Origin: Zantedeschia hybrid cultivar
Taxonomy: Eukaryota; Streptophyta; Magnoliopsida; Alismatales; Araceae
NCBI GenBank assembly: GCA_030544215.1
Contig: JARZZO010000002.1
Location: forward strand, 81,289,150-81,353,149
Reading direction: 5' to 3'
Length of the DNA stretch: 64,000 nucleotides
Part shown: positions 12,376-23,250 of the stretch, in pieces
How the letters are laid out: every line of letters begins with the position of its first letter
Numbering within the stretch: position 1 is the stretch's first letter
Notes under the pieces: generated by a model
Databases searched by the model: none
The model's input: only the letters and a program-made list of their open reading frames with translations
What the model was told of the DNA's origin: nothing
Program-made: the position numbers and the translations under genes

Positions 12376-13600
12376 CTCTCGGCCCACTTCCGAATTGGCT
12401 ATTGGTCTCTTTGCTTGACCCAATCGGATGAACCCATCAAATATCATTGCATTCCAATATATTCCTAAAGTCTTTGTCCGAACTTTAGGAGAAACCGATC
12501 GACCCTTTAAGAGAGTAACACATTCCATTTGTGTATACACAACACTGGGGCACGGAACATTCGTGAGTTATAGTCATTGTCTCAAAAATAAGAAGCACGA
12601 TGTATATTAAAAGGTCATTTAGTGCACTGTTAAATACTATAAAACACATGTTAATTATGTTTTGAACATTATAAATTATTGAGTTTTCAAAATCACATGT
12701 GAGGAAGTGTAAACCAGGCTAGCCCAGACAGGCCAATTACCAGCAACCCAATTACTCGCAGCCCAATTATGGGTGCCGAGGGAGATCCCTTGCGTAAGAC
12801 CCGGCGGGATGGACCCTACTGACGGCTTCCTCTGCAGTAGGAATACCCTTCGTCCCCTGACTCTCCCTCGGCTTCGGATCCTCTCGACGCTCAGTCACCG
12901 ACTGACATTCGGATTCTGCGTCTGAAATCCGACAGTGACTGTCTCGGCAGCATCAGCGGGCCGCAGCAAAACCATTTTATATGAAATTTTGCACCCACCC
13001 CATTTTGTCTTCTAGCCTCTATTCTAAGCTAGTAAAGACAAACCTTGACTTATCCCTAACCTGTGGTTAGGTCACCATGCTGCTCTTCAACATGACAAGT
13101 ATCAGGTTAAATTTGGATCTGTATGTGAGACAAACACAAAGGCTGACAAAAAAAATCTCCATCCCCATATGATCCAAATGTGTTCCGGTAATACTTGTTG
13201 TAATGTCCATGGATTGCAATGCACGGACATTGCAACAAGTATTACTCGGTACGCTTCCCTTGCCCCCCTTGCACCTTTTTAACCATTTTCGACGACACAA
13301 ATTACGACTAAACTAATTATAGCCAAAAGATATCCTTTTCTAACTGAGGTCCATGATCATTTAGATAACAAAAATGATGAATGATTTCAGTTAATTTGTA
13401 CTACCAGCCTATAGGTAAGATGCTAAGGAATGACCTCTGGTTCTGAGGGCTGTTAAGTACCTAAAACACTTCTTCATTAGGTACACTTGGGAATCATTGT
13501 ACATATTTGACAAAGTGATTGATAGCTTGATACCTTCAAAATATCAGATAATTTGTATCAAAAGAAAAAAAAATCATTTCAGTTATCTTCAATTCATTCC
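12376..13600. other. Gene-free stretch with a strong hairpin
   Basis: No exon was seen. The GC-rich part at about 12710-12970 looks like decayed LTR sequence. A near-perfect hairpin lies at 13188-13245 (separate entry). Confidence 0.4.
13188..13245. repeat. 21-bp-arm inverted repeat (hairpin)
   Basis: The left arm (13188-13208, GTAATACTTGTTGTAATGTCC less its last base for length) pairs with the right arm at 13225-13245, with one mismatch over 21 positions and a 16-base loop. It could be a short fold-back element or a hairpin transcript; nothing else identifies it. Confidence 0.8.
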
Positions 13601-15540
13601 TCTAGCCTGCTTATGTCCGCTCGGACATTAAAAAAAGGGTATCCTTTTTGAAGTGGATAAAAGCCTCCCAACCTCCCCCGTACACTTACCGTTCCCCGCC
13701 CGGGCGCCCGGCAGGAGGACGGAAAAGTGCGCCACTGACCGCAGCCCCTCCCTCCTGTGCTCCAAACGGCTGACGTGGACGAGTCCAGGACAGTCAGAGC
13801 GACTGCGGCCAACGTGTCGCGCTAACAGGGAAAGTAGACCTGTTAAACTACTCGCCGAGGCACGCCAGACCTCATGGCTCCGAGTGCGGACTCGAAGAGG
13901 AGACGTCATTGTCCACTGGGGGCACTGTTCCACAGGAACAGCGACGTCGCATGGCCGGGCCACGCGACTCCCACCCTCCCCCGAGGAGGGGTGGGGGGGG
14001 GGGGGGGACCATGGGAGAGACCCCCATGAAATCACCACCATCTCGACCGCCACCACCACGCCACGTGACTCCGCGGCCGTCTCCCTCCACGGAAATCAAA
14101 GACGCCGATTAATCCCTTCGCCCTCCCTTATCCGGAACACGGACGGCCCTGATTCCAATTGGCGCCTCCGGATCGTGACAACGGTCTCGCGTGGCAGGTC
14201 TGTCTGCCATCTGATTCGTACGGCCAACAGTTGTTAATTAATAGTTCCCCGCTTTACGTACTCGATCGACCGGGGTGGTTGCGGGGGGGGGGCCTGCCAG
14301 TGCCAGATTCGGCTCGCAAGTGGTCCACCGTCTCCGAATCCCAACCTAATCCACCGGTTTGAAAAATCGGACGCAACAGGGCCATTTAGCCATCATGGCA
14401 GGCTGGGTCGGGCCCGCCCCATGGTCCATGCCGGGCTCGTAGGGGTGGGACCGGCCAGTTCGGAATTAACATGAATGTTACTTTACTCACCCAGGACGGA
14501 TGGATGCTGATCTATCCATTAACCAGCTCTTCTCTTCCTTGGCACATTGCGCCGGACCAACGGCAAGAGCCATGGTTCTGTGGCTTACTGAGCCACGGTT
14601 CAGAGGACCATTCCATCGGACGTGGAGCAGTACAATAATGCCGGTGCTGGACCGTCATAGCGTTGGACCAGGTCCAGCAGAGTTCTCCCCCCCACTGGGC
14701 AGTCTATAAGCCAGGGCAAACGCCGTACGAACAGACCAAGTGAAATAACGGACCGGAGCCGAGGGCATTTCCGTCAGATGGCGGGAATTTTCGCCTCGGG
14801 TCTCCTCCCGGTGATTTAATGCTCCGGGCCGCGGTTCGGGCTCGCCCGCAATTAATCTGTCGTGACCGGGCGGGTGCCCGGCCGGGCGCCTTAATTGGCG
14901 CCCCCACCCACGCGACCTCGAGCGCCAAGTCGTGTTACATTTAAGGCTCGCCCTCTGGCTCTGTTCGTGAACACCCAACCTCCATGTCGGCAAATTTACA
15001 ACGTTGCCACCGCTTAGCTTCTCGTGGATCTAGTGAAGGAGACAAAACTCTTTGCAAGCGAGAGGCTTGGCCACAGTGGCCAGCCTTTTCCAACCCTAGC
15101 CTTCCGAAGGGACGTCTTGTTGTCCAACGTGGCCCCCATGTCCCTTGTCCGCTTCCAAAGGAGAGACCTGCGCTCCTCCCCCCCCCACCACCAGCAGCCC
15201 GTGGCCAACAACAGACATACGTGTGCTGTGGTGCAGTACTGCAGTTCTCAGCTCGCAGACGATCCCTGTAGAAGGCGGGGAGCAACAAGACAGCCGCTGT
15301 TGCAGGTGGTGGTGCTGCCTGCAGGAACAATCAGGCTTTTCCTCACCTTGCTCGCTCGACTGCTACAGGTGCTACAGTGCCCCCTGCAGCTTCCCCGGTC
15401 CTCCCTCACCTTACGTACTGCTTCTACAGTGAAAGTTCGGGGAGAAACCACATGTCCCTGCCTTTGCCGTCGCCACCGTCGTCTCCGTGAAGTCCCATCC
15501 ACGGCCCCAGAAACCTCCGGCCGAAGTTGATTGTATCGAA
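13601..15540. other. GC-rich block without recognised gene
   Basis: A GC-rich island with long C- and G-runs (for example the G-run at about 13989-14007). Open frames on both strands, up to 194 codons, are expected from base composition. None has a recognisable domain or a coherent exon structure. It could be a promoter-type island or old LTR sequence. Confidence 0.45.
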
Positions 15541-17300
15541 CGTTGTAGCAGCACCATTCAAAATTCTAAAAAACGTAGTTAGTCCGACTCAGAACAAGCT
15601 AGCGTCACAGTCAGAATCAAATCGAACTACTAATTTAGTTTGATTTGAATTAAAATCCAAGAGATTTTAATTTGAGTTGAACTTATATCGAGCAGAAAAA
15701 TTCAATTAAGTTTGGGTTTTACATTTCATAAACTAAATCAAATCGAACAAATCAAATTATTTATAAAGACAAATTTAGTGTAAATATTTAATAGTTGTTA
15801 TATATATATAAATTATTAGAAATTATGAAAGATAATAAAATACTATGATACTTTCTATTTAAATTAAAAACATCTTCTTTCATGTATATGTAAAATGTAA
15901 TATTAAGTTTTTATTATGTAAAGAATAATATGATCGATTATTTTAAAATAATTTAATTCATTTTATCATTATATCTAAAATTATCTATTAAAAGTTAATT
16001 TAAATAATTAAATAATATATTTAATTTTTATTTATAAAAAATATTTATTTATTATATAAATTATTAAAATGTTGAAATTTTATTTGAGAGATAAGATCTC
16101 ATTTTGATGCCTGAATCAGGTCAAATCGAATCAATCGGAATTATTTCAATTTGAATTAATTTGATTTGATTTATGAGTTCATTTAATTTTATTTAAATTA
16201 TCTATTTTTTAAAATTAAAATAAATCAAACAACACCCCTAATCAACCAATAACCTTATGAACGCTTCTCTTTTAATGGGGGGGGGGGCCTGCTATGGTAA
16301 ATGTGATGGCGGGTGGAGGGTAGTATGGGAAGCCAGCGCGCCCAACTCCACGTACGCTTAGGTCGTGCGTGGGGACTTGCAGTGGCTTCGTGACATGGGA
16401 GGGCGCGGCAGTCCCTGGTGCCGGACCTGCGCCTGCGGCAGCTGCTGCTGCCGCCGGTGGCTTCTCATGATGTCGTCGTCTTTTCTGAACTTGCCAACGA
16501 AATCTGCACAGAGATAATATAAGATGACAACCTACTATGGAGTTTGTGAAATTTCTCTCTCTGGGACCCAAAAAATCTAATCATTTCCACGTAGAGAAAC
16601 GACCAAAAAGGCAATCTCCCCCCGTTTCAGAGCTCCCGCCTCTCAGCCGCCCCCATGCGCTCTAAATTTTCTAGGATGACTACAGACAAAAGTTTTTCTT
16701 GGGAATAATATAGTACTCACATTTAATACTGATTTTTTAACACACTTTTTAACATAATTTATATGGCACACATACTGTCAAAAGTATAATTGAGATTAAT
16801 GTTTAAACGTGTTAAAAAAATATGTTAAAAAAATGATATTATTATACCATTTTGCTCTGCAAACAGGGCCTTCTCGACTTCTAATTTTTAAAACCAAAAA
16901 AATTATCTCAAAAGAACGTCCTCGTTCCCGAATCTATGACAAAGAAAAAATTACTAACGAAGTCGTAAAACGATTCTTCGTAAATATTTTTTCTTAAACA
17001 TTCTTTGCGCGAACTGGTCAACCAATGGGAAACGGCCACGTTTCATTGGGGCCTTCCCATTCGCTGGATCCATGCCTATCGCGCAGAGGATTCGGTTTTA
17101 CTGTAATTAAACATCTCACGTCACATGGCGCGCTCTAACGGCTACGCATCTCACCCGGTCACCTAAAAATCTTTTTAAAATTCTCGAGATGCCCTCCCCC
17201 GCGGCCCACAGGAATCTACCGTGATTCCAAACATACCCCTGGGAAGCGCTTCGTCAATCTGGCCTCCAAGCACCATTTTAGCGAGATTCGGAGGGGTATT
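15541..17300. other. AT-rich block then gene-proximal sequence
   Basis: About 15580-16240 is AT-rich and contains repeats of a (T)CAAAT(C)GAA kind, ending CAACACCCCTAA, which resembles the end of an hAT-type element (TAGGGGTG), but a matching left end was not found. From 16270 the sequence becomes GC-richer towards the gene that starts at 17408. Confidence 0.4.
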
Positions 17301-17407
17301 ATCGGAAGTGTGGATCATGCGCTGGGACCTTTAAAGAACCGCCGTAAGGTGACCTCACCCATTTTTTCTCTCCCTCCCTCTCTTTGCTGGTTTCTGAATT
17401 CGCGGTA

Positions 17408-20400
17408 ATGGCGGCAGCGGCCGTCGCAGCGAAGGAAGCGCCGGAGCCGTCGCCGGGGATCCCGCCGCCCGGGACCGCCTGGCCGCCGGCGGTGCCGCCG
17501 GAGAAGCTCCTCTCCACCTACATCGGCGTCAGCTTCGCCGTCTTCCTGGGGCTTCTCCCCCGGGCGGCCATCACCTACGTCCCCTGCCTCCAGGCGCGCA
17601 ACCGCGTGCTCTCCCTGAAGCTGCTCCACGCGGAGGAGCAGCTCCGGCAGATGCGGTCGCGCCGGCAGGAGGACTCCAAGGCCAACGCCCGAGTCGTGGA
17701 GATCTTCGCGAGCCACCGGAACGCCTGGCAGCAGGAGGAGCGGCGCCTGCTGGCGCAGATCGACGCCGCGGCGGAGGAGATCGCGGCGCTCCGGAAGAAG
17801 GTGGAGGAGGTGGAGGGCGCGGAGGCGGAGCTCCGCGCCCGCCTCCGCACCGAGACGGAGAGGCTGCGGCGGGAGGTGAGCGAGCGGGACGAGGTCATCG
17901 ACTTCATGTCGCGGAAGGTGGAGGAAGGCTGCGGCGACGAGGAGGACTTCGCGGAGAAGGAGGTGGAGATTGGAGCATACGGGAACGAGGTCGGAGGCGA
18001 CTTCAACAGGGGCTACGATGAGAGCCGTGGAGGGCTCGGGGACTACGCGTCGGAGTTCTCGGCGATGGGGAAAAGTAGGGCTTCGGAAGGGCGGAGTCCG
18101 GTCCCGGATGTGTGCTTCTACGACAGGAACGGCAATTTGGAAGAAGTGTCGAGCTTGTTCTCGGAGCAGAACGGGTTTGTCAGGGAGCTCTTGTCGTCGG
18201 CGTCGAAGGTTTGGACGGAGAGATCCAACGGCTGGCAGGTTTGTGGTTTTTGTTTCCCCGTGCATCTCGTAAACTCCTTTCAGTCTGGATTGTGTTGTGA
18301 TTCTGTGGAAATCTCTTAACATTCGATGTTGTTAGTGGTGGAATGCGCTGGGAAATCCACAGTATGGGAATTTTGTTGCTTCTCTTGATGGAGAATTGAC
18401 CGGATAAAGACGTAGATTTAAGTCTATGATTGCACAATGTTCTTGTTATTTGTATGGAGTTGGGTTTTTTGTGGCTTAAGTCTTAAAAGTCGAGCATGGT
18501 CGTGGACATATTTCTTTGCTCTTCATAACGTCTCAAATGTTCCTTTCTACTCTGTTCTGTAACTTCTGTTGCTAGTTTGTTGAAATTTTATATTTCAATG
18601 TGTCGTTGCTTTTGCGGCTTCCGAGTGCCAAGTATTTTTGTGAAATCATCGTATTTTGTTGCACCGATTATATGATCTCCATACAAGTATTCATTCAATT
18701 GTCGAAAGAATCCATCAGTATCTCCTTATCTTCCTCTAATGACGACACAGTTGGAGGAAAGCCTCATGTTGTCTTTTTATCTTTTGTTTTGTCTAAAATT
18801 GCCACGTTGGTTGCATCTCATGCAACCAATTTTCGCACAAGCAACTTTATGTCGATAATTTTCTATTTTTAATTTTACAATCTGGCAAAACTAAAATCGT
18901 ATTTATCCTCATGAGGATTAGACTCAATCCAGAAATTCTAAAACAAGTTCCTTTTTATGTTTATATTATAGGACTTCCAGTGTGAATCTCTTGGATCGCT
19001 TTATCCTACAAAGCACTTCGTGGCGAGGTAAAGATACAAGAATCCATTTCCTAGCGGTAGAGGATTTCTCAAGATCGGCAACAGCTGATTGGAAAAGTTT
19101 TGTTTTCTTTTTTTTCTGTGTTTCAGGAGGGAGTCTCCTTGGAAGGTGGATTGTGATTCAACAGGGGTGTCTCCCAAGCTTAAACTACTGGAGAGGGAAC
19201 TAGTAAACTTGGAGAAGTTGGGGGGTGGAGAACTGTCTAAGATTCCATCATTGATGAGGAAACAAGCAAAAAGATATCAGTCACTTGCTGGAAAAATTGA
19301 TGATCTATGTAGAAGAATGGTAAGAATATACTCTTGCAATATTCTTCAATCTCAAGCTCTATCGTTTGCTCATACTTGCTATAAATTTAACCTTTCTGGA
19401 CAATGCTTTTTTTCCCCTATCACAAGTATGTCTAAGCAGGGATGAAGCCAGGTTATAGGGAGTGGAGGCCACTATCCCCGCTGAAAATTAAAAGCTTTAT
19501 AAGTTTTACTTTAGAAAGATTAATGGTTAAAAGGAATTTTTTACAAAATGCCCCCACTAAGCAGTGTTTGAGCCTCTCCTGCAATTGTTCGTGGTCCCTT
19601 TTGGCACGGCGTCCGAGGTCCTACCATTACTCAGTGAGAATGAAGCTGTTCTCCCAATGCGAGTTCAAGTCTTATATGCTCTTAGTATCCAATGATACAT
19701 TAAGTTCGCCCCCACTAATAAATATTTCTCGCTTCATCCTTGTGTCTAAGCCTATTGTTGCGTCTGACATGTGTTTCGTATTATCCATCTTTCCTTTGTG
19801 ATGGTTTTCTGTTCGTGATCATTTTGTGAGGCATTTTTCTCATTATTGTCATGTCAATGTACAGTAAGCTTGTAGAATAAAGCTGAACATTCTTCCCTCC
19901 TCCTAGACCAAAATTTGTCAATTGTGCTAATTTCTGATGCAAAAGAGAGGGGAAAGAAAACTAAAATAATGCAGAGTGTGATGAAACATTTTGAAGGAAT
20001 TGTGAGGGACCTAAATGGGGACGTGTTATATCAAAGGTGATCGCCTCGCTCGTCTTAACAATGAAGTAGGTTGAGGCAAGGCAAAATGTATCGCCTTGCC
20101 TCATGTTCACCTCACTCACCTAGGCACTTGCTTATGACATATATGCTATACATTTGTTTCTTTTTTAATTATGTGGTACTGTTTTTTCTTATTCTTGATT
20201 ATTCAAAGCTTCTCAAAGTCTTACGTATGATTATCTTGGATATTTTCTTTTATTTTTCTTGTATTGCTATTTTCTTCCTACATTGTGATTTATGAGATAA
20301 CATCGTCTCAAACACCTAGGCGATCAGCCAGGCATTTGAGGCTGAGGTGAACCCTTGGTCACCTCGATCGCCTGTCACCTCTGACTACATAGATGGGGAC

Positions 20401-23250
20401 CATAAAAAATTTAGTAAGTTGGGCAGTGATTTCATTATTATGACAAAATTCTTATGTTTATACCTTCAACTAGGAGAGTAGGTAGAACTTTGCATATAAC
20501 AACCACTAGTCACTTTCTGTGGAAAACAATGTGTAAATGCAGTGCTTGGATCTGATTAGATTTCTTTTTCATCTTTTGATTAAGCACAAGTATTCTGTGG
20601 ATGCAATGCGTACATGTAGTTAGACTGCATTTAGTTATTTGAAGGTGATCGCTTGAAGGAATTGAATCCAGATGATGAAATAATAATGGATAGAATTATA
20701 AATAGCAATGGGTAAATAGGGTAATACCATTTGGCAGTTGCTGTAAACTAAGAATTTGTAGTTAGCTTGCATAAGATACTACAGGAACCACAATTATGTT
20801 ATCAAAATATGAAGGGATGATGCTAGGTTCACCCATCCCCATGAAATTGGCAAATGTATTAGCATAATTTTTCTACGGTGATTGATATTGGACATGTCAA
20901 TAATTTAGTATGATAGCTTGTCTTTAAGTGTGGTTTTTGTTTTACATTGAAGCATGGGGAGAAACTTCTTTACATGAACTAGGAGGTTATTCCTTGCTTC
21001 CATTGCCAAATTAGTTTGCTAATCCCAGGGGACTATGGTTGCCCATTTTGAAACCTTTTTTGTGCAAGGTTAGGCTAATCACTGCCAGCTGAAGTAACTG
21101 AAAGGCTGTTTCAAGAAGTACTTTGACAAGTGAAACATTTTGAAATGAGATTGCATAAGAGTAGTAATATCCTAGCTGAATATACATCATACATGTTGCC
21201 AATTTGAATGGCATTATGAAGAGTCCTTAGGCAACTATGGAAGAGAAGTATGAGCCCCTACTGATTTACAAATGTAGAATAGTAACATGTTTATAACCGG
21301 AAACAGCCTTTTTGGAGAAAAGCAAGGGTAATGCTGTGCACAGTTGATCCTCCCCGGACCCTACAATGGTGGAACCTCATGGCACTGGGCTGCACAATAA
21401 TAACATGTATGGGACCATGGTATGCACTTACATGTTGCAAGTGGTTCTTGCTACCCTTCTTTCTGAGTCTTCTTTAAAAGGTCCAATGACTTTCTCCATG
21501 CAGCAGTTCCAGAGAAAATTTCACATGGATGGAAGATTTATCATCCTTGAAAACCATTATAGGTTTTCCAACCCATTGGAAGTGGGTTTTACACATTATC
21601 GTCATGAAATTCTATCTGGTCATTTGTTCAATACTTCTTAACTCTATGCAACCATATACAATGATGAGCATCACCTTAATCTTATCTTCCGGTCAAGGCC
21701 CAAATGGTCTCATTCCATCCACACCCCTTAATTATGAGGCACTGTTTTTCCACTGGTAGTTGAGTGTGTTGTGTCCTAGATGACTCCATGTTGCCGGGAG
21801 AAGGCTTATGATTTATTAGTTCGTATGTTGACTCCATAAAATGGGTGGGGGGAGGGCACACTTGAATACTCCAGGATAGATGTATGTGATTCATAAAACA
21901 ATTGGCCTGTTCTACACTGATTTGCTAAAATCTTCAGTTTTATTCTTTTGGTTGGATAGTTTTCAGCCTTTGATTGGACAATCATGCACAGGGAAAGCTG
22001 GGCATATACACTGTCTTCTGATATTAAATTTCAGGATGCAAACAATGGACATATTTTGAAACAAAGGAATTGCATGAGCAAACATGAATTTTCTGATACA
22101 AGGATTCTGTGTTGAAATAGGACCATAGGTTTTTTCTTCCTGCTTCCAGATGGAATATATTTATGAAAGAAAAGAAGTTAGATACTCTATGTTGAATTGT
22201 AGACTTGATAGCAGACATATAGGTATACAAACCTGCAGTTCCTACTGTCCAATCAGCCGTAGGTTGCAGTTAGGGCCTGATTGATTTCTAGTATGCAGTT
22301 ATGGCAATTACAACACCATTCAGGTTTCATGTGTTTGGTAGGTAGGTATTCTGGGCTCAAAATTTAAGCTCTAATTAGGAATCATTTGGATGGTTTCATT
22401 GAGAAGAGATACATTTAAGGCTTGTGATAACCTGCACTTAAGATGCAAAGCTCCTGAGAAATGAAACTTAGTGCACTTAAGAAGCACTAAGCATTGGACA
22501 ATTTTGTTAGTTGGCTTGAGATCTTAGACCCCTTACCACATTAGAGATCGTCGCTGTTCTGATGTCATCAAAGAGAACATCTCAATAAGTCTTTATATTT
22601 TCATTATTGATCTCTTCCCAGATCTCCAGTTCTCATAAGAGACTTATTACACCCTTAGTTGGTGAAGGGAATTCTTTAATTTTTTCTTGTCTTAGGTGTG
22701 TAAAGTGCTTCTTGTGAAATTAAATTGTTCTTTCTACATTCATAATTGATCACAGAACGTGTTGCATTCTTTTTCACTTCTATAACCGTGTATTGGTTTC
22801 TTCCACACCCTAGGACATTAAAGTTAGGCAATTCATTGTCAAGCAAAGCATTCAATCTGATTATTTATGTTTCCTTCTCTTTCGCAATTTGTCCAGCAAG
22901 TTAGTGACCCTAGTGAGCCAACTCTCACTCTGGAGTTCCGAACACAGAGACAGACTGAGTTCTTACTGGAAGCATTCCGTCTGCAGCATCGTGCAACTGA
23001 AACCAGGCAGAAGCTCACTGCATTGCAGACTGAAACTGCTAAAAACTCCACGGCAGACGAGCTGTCAGGGCAAGCCAAGCTCAATACACAGAAGTCATTG
23101 GACTCGATCAAAAGTAACTTAAAGGAAATACAGAGAAACTTAGAGATTTGGTTGGCTAGAATTATGGGTGACCTTGAGGGAATTTTGGCTAGAAATGGTG
23201 TATCCCATGTGAAGGACTATTGTATCTCTACATACCCTTTGGTCAGATAG
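17408..23250 (+). CDS. Uncharacterised coiled-coil protein, 477 aa, four exons
   Basis: Exons: 17408-18238, 18972-19027, 19127-19319, 22897-23250. All junctions are GT-AG and phases join (0, 2, 0), giving 477 residues and stop TAG at 23248-23250. The start is the first ATG in frame (GTAATGGCGGCAG), just after a pyrimidine-rich leader. Residues 1-31 are rich in Ala and Pro. Residues 38-50 (YIGVSFAVFLGLL) form a short hydrophobic segment that could be a membrane anchor. Residues of about 65-160 are strongly charged heptad-like coiled coil (AEEQLRQMRSRRQ, AEEIAALRKKVEEVE). The C-terminal part contains LEFRTQRQTEFLLEAFRLQH and is again helical. I do not recognise the family by name and assign no function. 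The first exon is very GC-rich and the others are not. The last intron (19320-22896) carries two MITEs and a SINE fragment. Confidence 0.88.
19437..19742. mobile_element. hAT-type MITE, 306 bp, in last intron of the coiled-coil gene
   Basis: Left end CAGGGATGAAGCCAGG and right end (read inward) CAAGGATGAAGCGAG are related inverted repeats. A perfect 8-bp direct repeat TGTCTAAG flanks it (19429-19436 and 19743-19750). No coding capacity. Confidence 0.9.
20023..20392. mobile_element. hAT-type MITE of the GGCGA family, copy 1, 370 bp
   Basis: Inner ends read TCAAAGGTGATCGCCTCG on the left and, inverted, TCAGAGGTGACAGGCGAT on the right. The flanks are a perfect 8-bp repeat ATGGGGAC (20015-20022 and 20393-20400). 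A second copy of the same family is at 38006-38539 in the eL13 gene; the two share long stretches such as CTTCTCAAAGTCTTA and GTGACCTCTGACTACATAG-like right ends. Confidence 0.87.
21295..21394 (+). repeat. Au-type SINE fragment (3' part)
   Basis: The stretch GGAAACAGCCTTTTTGG ... TCCTCCCCGGACCCTACA ... CATGGCACTGGGCTGC matches the body of the plant tRNA-derived Au-type SINE family and resembles the fuller copy at 37770-37936. The tRNA-like 5' head is missing. Confidence 0.65.

Noticed and set aside
13628..14237. 143- and 194-codon frames in the GC-rich island
   Set aside because: Open in several frames by base composition, no recognisable protein family and no splice structure.
17315..18322. 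335-codon open frame on the - strand over the first exon of the coiled-coil gene
   Set aside because: It is the antisense shadow of a GC-rich coding exon; the + strand has the ATG, splice donors and in-frame continuation.
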